A DNA stretch of 64,000 nucleotides, taken from NCBI RefSeq assembly GCF_004193775.1, contig NC_041012.1, positions 13,909,223 through 13,973,222 of the forward strand. Reading direction: 5' to 3'. Shown here one piece after another: positions 11,170-22,389 of this stretch. Positions within the stretch are counted from its first letter, which is position 1. Each line of letters starts with the position of its first letter. The DNA is from Glycine soja (Eukaryota > Streptophyta > Magnoliopsida > Fabales > Fabaceae). Position numbers and translations under genes: made by a program. Below the pieces are notes generated by a model. That model was not told the origin of the DNA, ran no database searches, and was given only the letters and a program-made list of their open reading frames with translations.

Positions 11170-12300
11170 ATAGTGCCGTAGCAATGCTAAGGTCAATTAG
11201 GCCATTGCCCTTAGGCCTCCCACTAAGACCTTAATTTTATATGTATTTATAAAAAATTAATTTAAATTTAAATTATTAGGTAATATATATTTTATTTATT
11301 TATTATTATTCTGTTAGTAAAATTATAAAATTTTAATATATGTACACAAAAAATAGATATATTATAAATCACTTAAGAAGTTTATAATTCATTTGACAAT
11401 TATAGAAAAATTAGTTTCCATTTACTTTAAATTAAAAAAAATCATATTATGATATTGTTAGTTTAATACTTTAAATTAAAACAAACATGAAATTAATTCT
11501 ATTGAAGAATCTTTTAGTATTTTTTATACATATTAGATCAATCAATTAATTCTATTGAATTAATCAATCTCCATTGAGTTAATCAATTAATTGAGTATTA
11601 CAAAAGATCAATCAATTAATTTTATTGAATTAATCAATCTCTGATATTACAAACATGAAGAATATTTTCGTATTGAGTATTTTTTATACATATTAGATCA
11701 ATCAATTAATTCTATTGAGATACGATTTGAATAATTTTTACAATATGAGACTATTTTTGGTTTTTTATTTGATTCCAAAAAAATTAAAGCTTTAGATGAG
11801 GATGAATTGAAAAAATATTATATTAATCTTGAAAAATTTTTAAGGTTTAATGAATACTCTGATATTGATGATCTTGATTTATTTTCAGAATTGAAAGTAC
11901 TAAAAGAAGTGTTAAGAGAAGAAATTAGCACACCAATGAGTTATATTAAAACTTTAGATTCTTTTTCAAATGTTTACATTGCATATAGAATTTTATTGAC
12001 AATTCCTGTAACAGTTGCTATTGCTGAAAAAAGTTTTTCAAAATTAAAATTACTTAAATCATATCTAAAATCAACAATATTACAAGATAGATTGAATGTA
12101 TTAGCTATTTTATTTATTGAAAGTGAAGTATTAAAATTGCTTGATTATAAAACTCTGATAAATGATTTTGCAGCTAAAAAAGCTAAAAGATTAATATAAA
12201 AATTAATATTTTATATAATATATTAAATCTCTTTAAAATTCTTGTAAAAAAAAGACACCTTTAACATTTTCTCCTTAGGCCCCAAGATATTGCATGCTAA
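11170..12300 (+). mobile_element. Internally deleted hAT-type DNA transposon
   Basis: A decayed hAT transposase 3' end (11807-12199) lies between sequences resembling each other in inverted orientation (GCCCTTAGGCC near 11206 and CTTAGGCCCC near 12274). Tandem-like repeats containing ATCAATTAATT occupy about 11535-11725. The element is too short for a full hAT transposase (about 2 kb of coding sequence), so it is a deletion derivative. Ends are approximate. Confidence 0.5.
11807..12199 (+). pseudogene. hAT transposase C-terminal fragment
   Basis: The 130-residue frame ends with the hAT-family dimerisation domain. YRILLTIPVTVAIAEKSFSK followed by LKLLKSYLKST matches the conserved IPVTVASAERSFSKLKLIKSYLRSTM block of plant ZMYM/TTF-type hAT transposases. 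LNVLAILFIESEV and DFAAKKAKR then occupy the usual C-terminus. The DNA-binding zinc finger and the RNase H-like catalytic core are absent, so it cannot transpose by itself. Normal proteins of this type are about 650-800 residues. Confidence 0.8.
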
Positions 12301-12326
12301 ATTGGAAAAATAAGTTTATAGGAAAA

Positions 12327-12778
12327 CAGTGACGGATTTAGGGGGCAAGCAGCAAGGGCCTTGGCCTCCACCAAACAAGTTTTTATTAATTTGAAACATC
12401 TTTTTTATTAATACAAGAAAAAATCAATTTCAATTTTTACTATTTCTATAAAATCAAATTTATATTTGTAGATTTTATCTTATAGAAATAATAGAATCTC
12501 TTGAGACTCTTTATTAATATGTATGAGAAAAAATAAAATTAAAAATTAAAAAAATATTTATAGAGTAAAATAAATAAGAAAAATAGGATATTTGAGTTAA
12601 TATTTGTTTAATTTTCTTCTGGTAGTGGGTCTTACTTTTATTTTTACATATAAAATTAATAATAAATATTTTTATAAAACTTGCTATTTATTAAATAATT
12701 ATTTATTAAAAATTAGAATTTAAATTATTGTAAAAAAAAATCTAAACCCCTTTAATACATTTTTGGATCCGTTCCCTA
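12327..12778. mobile_element. hAT-like MITE
   Basis: The left end CAGTGACGGATTTAGGGGG and the right end TTTTTGGATCCGTTCCCTA form imperfect inverted repeats (CAGTGACGGAT against TAGGGAACGGAT). CAGnGACGGA termini are typical of hAT-family miniature elements. The interior is AT-rich and non-coding. Flanks on both sides contain GGAAA-rich sequence, but an exact 8-bp target duplication cannot be fixed. Confidence 0.5.
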
Positions 12779-13489
12779 TAAAAGGAAACAATGTGCTAAA
12801 AGAGACCAAATATAAACTCACAAGAGAACTATTTAATATGAAAAGGAAAGATAATGAAATTAAGTAGACGACAAAGATTTAAGAGACCAGCAATACATAA
12901 GAAAAAAAGGAAAACTAAGATAATGAAAAGTGAACTAAGACTTTAGAGGCAAAGAATTGAGGATAATAGATAAGAATTGCAAGAAGATACAAAGAAATGA
13001 AAGAATTTAAAATTGAAAGAAAAATGAATGCATGAAATGGTAAAGAAGGAGCAATAAAATGAAAAGATCAAAAGCACCAAGAAGTGCCAACAAGTACAAT
13101 AAGGAAGAAAATTAAATTGCATTAACAAGAAACAAAAGGACAATAACGTGTAAGAAAAATGAAGCAGAAATGCAGGAAAAATAAATCAGCGTAAAATAAT
13201 TGCACTGAATACGAAACCTTAATTCTCTATCGCTTAGTATAATAGGATTTTACGAGTTCTTTATGATTAATTGTATTAAAAAAAATAAAAAAGTCTTAGC
13301 ATACAATAATAAAGTTTTTTTTTTTCTTAGTACTGATTCGGATTACCAAAGTTAAATCACAATCCAACATTAAATAAGCCAAAATAGCAACTCTCCGTCA
13401 CGCAGAAAAGCAACCATCACCCTCCAATTGCCTTGCGAGGACGCAAGAAGTTGCCAAAAACCATATGTGAATGTTTCTAGAACTTGTCA
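12779..13489. other. Purine-rich spacer, no gene seen
   Basis: A-rich, GAAA-rich sequence. Open frames on the minus strand here are low-complexity phenylalanine/serine runs without motifs. Confidence 0.5.
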
Positions 13490-13715
13490 CACTAGTAGAA
13501 AATATAGAATTAACATCGGAAGATTAACATCGGTTTTTTTTATAAACCGATATTAATAAAGGCGCGATAACATTTTTGTAAATAAGTCGAGTTAGTTAAC
13601 ATCGGTTTTTTTAAATCCGATGTTAACTACCTGCGGTTAACATCGGTTTTTTGAAAACTGATGTTAACTACCTTAGGTCAACATCGGTTATTTTTAAAAA
13701 ACCAATGTTGTTCTG
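13490..13715 (+). repeat. Left TIR and subterminal repeats of CACTA A
   Basis: The CACTAGTAGAAAATA terminus is followed by at least four AACATCGGTTTTTT / AAACCGATGTTAA palindromes with short AT loops. The same motif fills 55080-55517 and 56265-56500. Confidence 0.75.
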
Positions 13716-14395
13716 TTGATAAATTAAAAACCTGAATTACTTCATCCTCCCCCGTGCTAAAATCCTATCGTACTTTCTCCTTTCTCCTTCCGCCTGAGCT
13801 ACGACTGCAACCACATTGTTGTCAACTACGATTTCCACTGAAACCCTATCGTCACTGCAACCACATTGTTGTCAGCTACGACTGGTCGTGACTCTTCTTT
13901 CTTAGTCCCAGTTTGAGTTGCCTGTGGCTGCCACTCGAGGTCAGCTTCATGTCTTCATTCTTTTTCGTTGCATTTAGACTCTGTTTTCTTTGCTTTTTAT
14001 AAGGACATTGTTGTCATTGGACTTTGTTTTTTTGGTTGGGGTACGGGTCTCTGTTACCTTGTTGATCGAAAGTAGTTTGACCTGTTTGTTCTTTTGCTTT
14101 GCTCGTTTCACATTTTCTGTTCTTTTGAATGTATTAGAAAATTATTTGCAGTTGGTCTACTATCCTGGGGTGTCGTAGATTCAGTTCCTTTTTCATTCAA
14201 TGTTTTGACAATGGAGCAAGGGCTGGTGGTTATATATGTGAGTTGTTTTCCTAACCATAAGATTTATTTGATAGTGGGAAAGGGAATGTAATGGTGGAGA
14301 TGTGGGCAGAAGGGTTTCAGAGGTGTTAGGCACAATGGATGGTTTTGGGGATTTCGATGAGTTAGGAGAACACAAAGGGCTTTGTGTACTTTGGG
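13716..14395. other. CACTA A interior, no gene supported
   Basis: Pyrimidine-rich sequence with a near-repeat GCAACCACATTGTTGTCA at about 13808 and 13857. No convincing coding sequence. Confidence 0.4.
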
Positions 14396-14640
14396 TCAGA
14401 AAACAAAAGCTTTGGTGAAGTAACCCGGCTTCTGGTGTGGCAGGTATTGGTTTTGCTGACAAATAGTGCAGTTGCGAACAAAAGCTTTAGTGTCAAAGTA
14501 CATGCTTGACCAGTAGAAGGAGGTGCCAAGCCTAACCAAATTTGGTTGTGGTTTAAAGTGTGCTGTCGTTGGGGAGGAGTGGTGAAGATTGGAAATCTGA
14601 GGCACAAAGAGTCAATTCTGTAAGTACAATAAGCCTTTTG
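14396..14640 (-). pseudogene. Ty3-gypsy integrase zinc-finger (HHCC) fragment
   Basis: On the minus strand a frame reads LHHSSPTTAHF...LVRLGTSFYWSSMYFDTKAF, then VRNCTICQQNQYLPHQKPGY. This matches the histidine-histidine-cysteine-cysteine zinc-binding region at the front of gypsy integrases (FHSSPxxGH...TLxRLxxxFYWxGMxxDxxxFVxxCxxCQxxK). One histidine of the usual GH is retained in the decayed AHF, and the CxxC is intact. The integrase core and reverse transcriptase are missing. Confidence 0.7.
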
Positions 14641-16270
14641 AGACTCTGAAACTTATTTGCATGCTTTCATCAATTTCAACTTTTCTAATCAGTTATTTGC
14701 ATTCACAAGGTCTTGCGTTTAAATTTGTAGGTTATGTTTCGTTCCACTTTGTAATCTGAGCCACTGTTGGATTATCTACCAAAGGACTTGCAACATACTT
14801 CTCTTGTACAGCAAGTGTTGAACCAATTGGCTGATGGTATGTCTCTATTATAGAGTCTGGATTCCCAAATATCATACTTATGACCATGAACAAGAGCTTC
14901 TACATGCCCAAATATGATAGTTGTTGGTTTTTTGTATGTGAAATTTTGTAACAAAAAAAAAAAAGAACACTTAAAGGCCATAGTTTAGTTCAGTACCTGC
15001 ATTAGTTGACTATGCAAACAGGACTATAATGACAAACCCTCATAATACAATATAATACCTTATGTTGGAGTTTACTATTTCCTTAATGACATGTGAAATT
15101 TAAGTATTAGTTAAAAAATGTTTTGATGTTTTGGGTACTGAATAATTTATTTTTAAGTTTTTCATTGATTTTGTTCATGAATCGTACGATATAATCGATT
15201 CATTGGTGTTTTGGGTATTGAATGATGTTGATATCCATTTTTGAGAAGTTGCCACTTGCCATTTGATTCTCTTATCCTACTTGGTGGTGGTGCATTTATT
15301 TTTATTTCCAAAACAAGGTTCACAATAACATGATTTTGAAAGCAAGAATTTGGGCCAAAAGGGAACCTTAACCATTTTGATTTGATATAGTCTTATGACA
15401 AAGGCAACTCCTTGTATACTTAAATTCACATATAGTGCCAAGTAGTACTAGGTTATGCTTTTACAATAAATAGCATTTTGGTTTGAAAATAATATGTAGG
15501 ACAAGAAAGTAACTTAAGAACTAAGAAGCACATCAAACTTTGTCTACCTATTTACAAAAGGGACAGTCAGAAATAGGAGTATAAGTTATCCATTTATTGG
15601 AATAATTTTGTATTTCAATACTAGAATCCATTCATAAGATACACAAAATTATATCAATACTAGAATCCATTCATAAGATATTTCAAAGAACATGTATTTT
15701 AGTGCAAATACATAAACTAGTAGTAATCTTTTATTCCATTCTGCAAAAACAAGTTAAACACTATCGAAACTAATGAATACTCCCCAACAACAGTTAACAT
15801 GGTCATGCAACTCTAACCTCCTCATGAAAGTTCCATCTCCAGGCAATGCCTCTAAAGCAAACACATCAAGGGACATAACTTATATTTAACTTTGTGTGCA
15901 TAATGATTAATGACTCGATCTTTGCAACCACTCATACAATAACTATGAATATGAATCTTCATAAACTTCATAAATATTTACTCTGTAGTTTATATGATAG
16001 ACACTGAACCGTATGTAGGTTGTTTACTAGGAGAAATGGATGGGGTAGCAGAGAATCAATCTCTCATGTAGGCAAAAGGTGTAATTTGCTTTGTAATTAC
16101 CTAGTACCTATAAATGTGGCAGATGGCAAGGAAAGCAAGGACCTATGTAGGTGAGAGGACAAGGACATGGGTTTAGAGTAGATGTTCTGCACATCTGCAG
16201 CACTCAAGATTTATCTTTTATTTTCTATATTTTATATTCAAAGAGAATAGAGATTACTCTTACTATAAGC
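14641..16270. other. No gene recognised
   Basis: Intron-like AT-rich DNA with a duplicated phrase ATACTAGAATCCATTCATAAGATA near 15619 and 15657 (described by position). No coding feature can be supported. Confidence 0.4.
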
Positions 16271-16274
16271 AACT

Positions 16275-17375
16275 AGTTTTGTATGGTGCAGACGAGGATG
16301 GAAAGGCTGTAAGAGATGAGAAAAAGAATAGAAAGTCTCACAGACTTCCTTCTTCTTCTAAATCTGTCTATACTTCTCTTGATTTGGTTTATAGTAATCT
16401 ATGGGGACCCTCTCATGTCTCTTCAACTAATGGATTTCTCTATTATATAACTTTTGTTGGTGCTTATTCTCATTTCACTTGGATTTATCTTCTTAAAAGT
16501 AAATCTAAAATCCTCAACATTTTTCAAAAGTTCAAGGGTATGGTAGAATTACAGTTTAATTTCAAAATTAAAAGTCTCCAAACTGATTGGGGAGGAGAGT
16601 TTAGGCCATTTACATCCTTTTTAGCTACCTGTGGCATTCAACATAGGCTAATTTGTCCTCACACTCATCATCAAAATGAGGTCGTTGAATGAAAACACAG
16701 GCATATTGTAGAACTTGGTCATCACTGCATCATGCTTCCTTACCACTTAAATTTTGAGGTGTTGCCTTTTGCACAACTGTCTATCTTATAAACAGACTAC
16801 CCACAACATCACTAAATTTTTTAGTAACCTATCATATACTGTTCCAACAGTTTCCAGATTATACTTTTCTCAAAACCTTTAGATGTGCTTGTTTCCCTTT
16901 ACGTAGACCCTACAACAACCACAAGGTAGACTTTAGATCTGTTGAATGCCTTTTCTTGGGTTATTCTACCTCTGATAAAGGGTATAAATGTATGTCTTCT
17001 TCAGGCAGAATTTATATCTCCAAGGATGTCATTTTCAATGAGTCCAAGTTTCCCTATGCTGACTTGTTTGAGACTTCTACTTCTCTCAGTCAGTCCACTT
17101 CCTCCTCCATTCCTTTTCAGTTTCCTTCCATTCCTATCATTCAGTCTCCAATGTTTTACATCCTACTTCTAATTCCCATCAACCCACTCAAACTCATACC
17201 TCCTATGTTTCCGGTCATCTCAATTCTCCTGATGTTGGACAGTCTACATCTGTTTCTGCACAGTCCTCTTCTAATCATCAGCCAGTTCAGTCTGACACTG
17301 ACATACCTATTCCAACTTCTAGTTCAGCATCTAGTCCAGTTCAGTCCCCTAGTACTGAACCCACAAATCAATATA
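16275..17375 (+). pseudogene. Ty1-copia integrase/linker fragment
   Basis: The first frame (16279-16692) reads the copia integrase core: LDLVYSNLWGPSHVSSTNGF, FTWIYLLKSKS, LQTDWGGEFRPF (normally SDGGGEF), HRLICPHTHHQNEVVE. A TGA stop replaces the arginine codon expected in VVERKHRH at about 16690. After a frame shift, 16956 to about 17090 reads LGYSTSDKGYKC and GRIYISKDVIFNESKFPY, the linker between integrase and reverse transcriptase. Serine-rich text follows and the reverse transcriptase is gone. No LTRs are visible, so this is a truncated remnant. Confidence 0.85.
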
Positions 17376-17439
17376 AAAAATGACAAAGTGCAGCATAATT
17401 TACTGTCCCAAAGTCATACACTCCTCTTGAGATGAGTTC

Positions 17440-18327
17440 TTTGTTCAGATTACTAGAAAGCAATACACACGTATCCCCTTATTCCCCTATTACATACATT
17501 TAATAATAGTATCTGCTCCTTACTTTGTGTCCAAAACTGTCAACATGACAGTTACTATTCAATATTCAACATATTCTAGATTCTAATAATACATAACAGT
17601 CGTGATAGTTATTATTACATCTATTTTAATATATAACTACTAACTACTACTAGTTTCTGCCAATAACTGTCATAGCTACCCATAACTCTCAGTTCCCATC
17701 AGGTGATAAAGAGAGATGGATCACATTTGCTTGCAAAGAAGCCAAGATGCAAAAGAATGGTTTTAAGTCTGTCAAACCATTATCTTGGTGCTTTGTTAAG
17801 CCCATATAATTCTCTGTTTAACTTAAAAACTAGTGAAGTATTATGGTTTTCGAAACCTAGAGGAAACCAACACAGTTAACATAATTAAAATGAACAAGAT
17901 TAAGAAAAGTTTTGGTGCAAATGTATAGATATAAATAAATTTGAGTGAGTATGACAAAGGTTTTGTAAAGAAGTTTGTGGTTGTGGGTTACCACAAATTT
18001 ATGGTTTTGCATCATTGCATCGTGTTGTTAGAACTTAGAAGCTTAAGCTTGATCCATTATACAATTGTTAACTATATCAGGTATTTAAAACCTACACAAA
18101 TGCTGAGTTGCAATGAATTTGTAATTGCAAGTTGAGAGACATACTAAGTAAGAGCGAGTTAGTGATATACAAATGCTAATATATCAATTATGGTCAATAA
18201 TTCATCTTTAGTCCTTTAAAAGTGAAAATACTATAATATAGTACATGTATGTTGTTGTCCCTTAAATTTATACAAATCACACAGATTCTAATTGTCTTAT
18301 TCTTGTTGGTTTCTAAACTTTATTTAG
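17440..18327. other. No gene recognised
   Basis: AT-rich. A short open stretch near 17712-17800 (ITFACKEAKMQKNGFKSVKP) looks protein-like but is unassigned. Confidence 0.3.
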
Positions 18328-18397
18328 GTTTGTGGTTGCATTCAGAGAGGAATTCTATAAGCTGTACTTGTCGACTTTGGGTGACATTAAGGAAAGG
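18328..18397 (+). other. Exon-like fragment of unknown host gene
   Basis: A 70-bp open stretch (FVVAFREEFYKLYLSTLGDI) is bounded by a TTTATTTAG acceptor and a GG|GTAAGA donor. It reads like a captured exon, but I cannot name the gene. Confidence 0.3.
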
Positions 18398-18697
18398 GTA
18401 AGATTTAAGCTAGGATTTCCTATTTTTGAGCATTATTTAACTTTTTATGCACTTTAAGTATATTCCTTGTTTAATTCCACTTTAAGTTGGCACCAAGTAA
18501 ATTGTGATTGTTTGCAACTGCTGATATTAGGGTGTCTAACATGAGATAAGCTTGTAATTATTCTTCTATACTCTCTCTCTATATATATTTCTTGTACACA
18601 TACAACTAAACGTACCGAATAAAATCTTTAGTTTATCCATCTTCTATATAGGATCAAATAAGCCTATAATTTCATAGTCCTCTCTCAGAAACTATTC

Positions 18698-18775
18698 ATG
18701 GCTTCCTCACTTCTGGAAATAACCACTGCATCCACCCTTCCCATCAAACTCACTGCCACCAGTCAAATCACTCAT
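18698..18775 (+). pseudogene. Possible copia gag N-terminus, cut by solo LTR
   Basis: ATG opens MASSLLEITTASTLPIKLTA, which resembles the start of plant copia gag proteins (...LPIKLTATNYPSW...). The frame is cut at 18775 by the solo LTR that follows. No continuation is recognised after 20424. Confidence 0.35.
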
Positions 18776-19497
18776 TGTAGAAGCAAAGCTTCATGGTGAA
18801 TCAAAGGTGATTCAAATGTGTTTTGATGATAACAATGATGATAACAAAAGATGATGACAAAGGTGATGACAAAAAGCTCAAAGATCAATCAAAGAACAAC
18901 TCAAGTGAATCAAGAACAATTCAAGAGTTCAAGATAAGAATCAAGAAGAATTCAAGACTTAAGAAGAAAGTTAAGAGTCAAGAATCAAGATTCAAGGTTC
19001 AAGATCTCAAAAATCACGATCAAGATTCAAGACTCAAGATTCAAGAATCAAGAGAAGGCTTAATCAAGATAAGTATAAAAAGTTTTCTCAAAAATTGAGT
19101 AGCACATGATTTTTCTCAAAACATGTTTACCAAAGAGTTTTTACTCTCTGGTAATCGATTACCAGATTGTTGTAATCGATTACCAGTAGCAAAATTGTTT
19201 TGAAAAAGTTTTCAAATTGAATTTACAACGTTCCAATTAATTTCAAAAAGCTGTAATCGATTACTAGTGCCTTTGAACGTTGAAATTCAAATTCAAATGT
19301 GAAGAATCACATCCTTTCACATAAATGCTTTGTGTAATTGATTACACTGATTTGGTAATCGATTACTAGTGATTGTTTTTGAATAAAATCAAAAGATGTA
19401 ACTCTTCAAATAGATTTTGACTTTTTCAAATTGGTTTTAAGTTTTTCTAAAAGTTATAACTCTTCTAAATGGTTGTCTTGACCAGACATGAAGAGTC

Positions 19498-19505
19498 TAT
19501 AAAAG
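19498..19505 (+). promoter_or_regulatory. TATA box of the solo LTR
   Basis: TATAAAAG in GC-poor LTR sequence, about 180 bp upstream of the hairpin arrays. It is at the place where U3 would meet R, so the hairpins would lie in the transcribed part. Confidence 0.55.
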
Positions 19506-19681
19506 CAAGGCTTTGTTTTGCATTTCAAGCATCTTGAACACTTATTCATAAAATCCTTTACAAGCCTTGAATCTCTTTGAACTTCTTCTTCTTCTTTGTA
19601 CCAAAAGCTTTCTAAAGTTTTCTGGTTTTCTAAACCTTGAAAACTTGTGCTATTCATCTTTTCATTCTCTTCTCCCTTTGC

Positions 19682-20133
19682 CAAAAAGAATTCGCTAAGG
19701 ACTAACCGCCTGAATTCTTTTTGTGTCTCTCTTCTCCCTTTTCCAAAAGAACGAAGGACTAACCGCCTGAATTATTTTGTGTCTCCCTTCTCCCTTGTCA
19801 AAGAATTCAAAACGACACAGTCTGAGAATTCTTTTGATTCTTCCCTTTCCCTAATACAAAAGTGTTTAAAGGACTAACCGCCTGAGAATTCTTTTGTATC
19901 CCTATTCACAAAGTATCAAAGGTTTAACAGCCTGAGATCTTTGTCTCAACACATTGGAGGGTACATCCTTTGTGGTACAAGTAGATGGTACATCTACTTG
20001 GGTTTGACTGAGAACAAGAGAGGGTACATCTCTTGTGGATCAGTTCTAGTGGAGGGTACATCCACTAGGTTCAAAGAGAACAAGGGAGGGTACATCCCTT
20101 GTGGATCTTTGCTTGTAAAAGGATTTTTACAAG
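19682..20133 (+). repeat. Two arrays of stem-loops with constant loops
   Basis: Array 1 (19682-19943) has five units around GGACTAACCGCCTGA-like loops with outer arms such as CAAAAAGAATTC / GAATTCTTTTTG. Array 2 has units at 19950-19974, 19978-20000, 20015-20035, 20046-20068 and 20081-20101. All have a GGTACA loop, and the arms differ from unit to unit yet stay complementary (CAAGTAGA/TCTACTTG, CAAGAGA/TCTCTTG, CTAGTGGA/TCCACTAG, CAAGGGA/TCCCTTG). A last hairpin, CTTGTAAAA/TTTTACAAG, closes the set at 20112-20133. Confidence 0.85.
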
Positions 20134-20424
20134 GTTGAAAGAAATCTCAAGGACCGCAGGTCGCTTGGGGACTCGATGTAGGCACGGGTTGTTGCCGGAC
20201 CGGTATACAAACTCTTATGTATTTGTTTCCTTCTTTCCTACTCTTTTACTTTCCGTTGTGCATTTAATTTCTTCTTTTACTTTCTGTTAAGATTCTCTTC
20301 TACTCCTCATTCTCTTAAAAATTTAGTAAAAGTCTTAAAAAGAATAAATTTTAATTAGTAAAGGTTTAGGAATAATTAATTCAACCCCTCCTTCTTAATT
20401 ATTCTGAGGCCACTCGATGCAACA

Positions 20425-20968
20425 CTTATCAACATAATTTTGTAGTTATTTTATAGCTTTTACTCTAGTCATAGTAGTTTCTAATGTTCCTGGCAACATT
20501 AGTGTTACATCAGCTTTACAGCATATTCATAAATGATGATGCCAATGATATCACAAAACAACCCATGAGATGAAAATTTGTTGTCTATAGGCACGTGCCG
20601 ACATGGACAGTTTACTCATTTTCACTAACGCTTAGGACACTAGAATGAGATCACATGGGTAGTTCGATCCATGCATGACAGAATGATGAAATATGAGTGT
20701 AGTCCTTTTGGTAATATTTCATGGCACCTAAACTACTACATCAAATTAAGATAACATAACACAAATTATCAAATACTTAAATTTTTTTTCTTTAAATTAA
20801 GGTTTCCTCTTCTTACACGGTCATGATTGAATTAAGTGGCAGTGACTCAGTTTGAAAACTAAAACCAAGAGAAGATACATAGATGCAATTATTTTTTCGG
20901 GTAGGTAGCACTAAATTAAAGCATACTAGTACATGAAGAAAAAGACTGAGAAATTAACAGCTTAATTG
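20425..20968. other. No gene recognised
   Basis: AT-rich spacer between the solo LTR and the dCTP pyrophosphatase-like fragment. Confidence 0.4.
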
Positions 20969-21367
20969 CTAGTTGTAAGTGGAATTGCTGGTGTGATTAG
21001 TACTAGTAACTGGGTATTTCTGAGCATTCTTCACTATTTTAGTCAGAGCAGCCTGTCCAAGATCTAGCCCACAAACATCAGCAAGACGCACTAAATAAAG
21101 CAAAACATCTGAAAGCTCTTCCTCTAAGTGCTCCTTATCATCAGAACTCCAATTGGGCAATCCCTTTGCAACCTCTCCTTTCCACTGCAAGATCTCAGAA
21201 AGCTCTCCCACCTCTCCCACCTACATAATAAATCATTAATATAGAATGCTTCATTAATTATATATTAATTAAAGAAATTTCAATATCATCAATTTAGGTA
21301 AATATGACATATATGTATATTTTTTACTTACAAGAGCTAAAAGAACTGCTCGATGGAGGTGGCATAT
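20969..21367 (-). pseudogene. dCTP pyrophosphatase-like (MazG/DCTPP1 family) 3' fragment
   Basis: Exon 2 (minus, 21220 to 20969) reads GEVGELSEILQWKGEV, then NWSSDDKEHLEEELSDVLLY, then LVRLADVCGLDLGQAAL. This is the MazG-like all-alpha nucleotide pyrophosphohydrolase fold with its metal-binding ExxE...ExxD pattern (GEVGELSE and EEELSD). These enzymes hydrolyse dCTP and modified dCTP to the monophosphate and clean the nucleotide pool. Upstream, across a 111-bp intron with GTAAGT donor and TATGTAG acceptor, lies only the tail of exon 1 (ending AVLLAL, 21332 to about 21367). The first 40 or so residues are missing. The retained exon has no stop before its natural end, so capture looks recent. 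Confidence 0.75.
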
Positions 21368-21554
21368 GGCAGATGGAGGTGGCATATGGCAGATATGCCT
21401 CCATCTTTACAATCCATGACTTGAAAGCACTTACCTTACACCTTAAAAGTTTTAGCCCGAATTTGAATAGCGATTTTCTCTATTAATCCCCTAGTTACTT
21501 GCCTTGCCTATCACACTCACCTATAGAATCTTACCAGCTTCAATGATACCTTAC

Positions 21555-21651
21555 CAGCTTCAATAACATTGTAGAATTGATCAGCCACAGCATTGAAGCA
21601 AGTTGCCCCAATTTGTCCACCATCAGAATCCACAACATCAAAAGAAAACAC
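21555..21651 (-). pseudogene. RPA70 (replication protein A large subunit) exon fragment
   Basis: Minus strand: a TTGGTAG acceptor, then VFSFDVVDSDGGQIGATCFN and AVADQFYNVIEAG, then a GTAAGG donor. This is part of DNA-binding domain A of plant RPA1, the single-strand DNA binding subunit used in replication and repair. One exon of about 97 bp is present out of a gene of over 600 codons. It lies on the same strand as, and just upstream of, the dCTP pyrophosphatase-like fragment. Beside its donor the words GAAGCTGGTAAG are duplicated (21534-21570). Confidence 0.75.
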
Positions 21652-21659
21652 CTACCAAC

Positions 21660-22340
21660 ATAATAGAGGTAGACATTCTTGGCCTTTAGAGTTTTACTAC
21701 TGAACGGCTAACATAAGGTAAAAGGTAATCAAAACTAGGCCAAAGTATATCGTAGGCCTATGTATCATTGGATATTAATTGTTGACAAGGGAAAAAGATA
21801 AATACAGTTAACAATAACCATACAGATAATAAACTTAATAATTTTATAAATTTAAGAAGTTCCAAAACTATTTTTAACACAATCGTACCCTAAAAGTTTG
21901 CAGAATAAATTACATTTTCCTCCAATTGCAGTTTTGTAGTTAAAAAAAAAGTTTCTTATATAAGAGTTGATTAGGCATTGGATAATTGACCACATAGTAT
22001 ATTGCAAGGTTGTCCTTATCATCTATATAACTAGATTTCAATTTCAAACATATGACATGGACTATGGTTTTTTTTCCAGGTTATCATATACTACTTTTAA
22101 TTCACATTGTTGTTGAAGCTCTTTAGGTTTATAGCAACTCCAGGTACGTACATAGGAACTAGTATGTATATACTGGTGTTTGATTTAAAATGTTATATAC
22201 TGGTGTTTGATTTAAAATGTTGCATACTGATGTTTGATTTAAAATATTATATGCAACACCTTTAAAAGGACTACACCAAATATAATGTTATGATTTGAAA
22301 GGGTACCTAAGATTTCGATGATTTTTTTTTTATCAGCAAC

Positions 22341-22389
<49 letters not shown>

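Larger units (their letters stand above)
18776..20424 (+). mobile_element. Solo LTR (TGTAGAAGC...CAACA family)
   Basis: The element runs from TGTAGAAGCAAAGCTTC to GCAACA and is flanked by CTCAT (18771-18775) and CTTAT (20425-20429), a 5-bp target duplication with one change. It is one LTR without internal coding sequence. It contains several TAATCGATTACC palindromes, a TATAAAAG box (19498-19505) and two arrays of stem-loops (19682-20133). Two relatives lie at 46259-47220 and 60305-63000. Confidence 0.85.

Noticed and set aside
12943..13143. 66-codon Phe/Ser frame on the minus strand
   Set aside because: Low-complexity complement of a GAAA-rich tract.
19647..20290. Open frames across the stem-loop arrays (for example GGYISCGS-type repeats)
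   Set aside because: The repeated peptide is a by-product of the repeated hairpins. The changes preserve base pairing rather than amino acids, and the frames carry no known domain.
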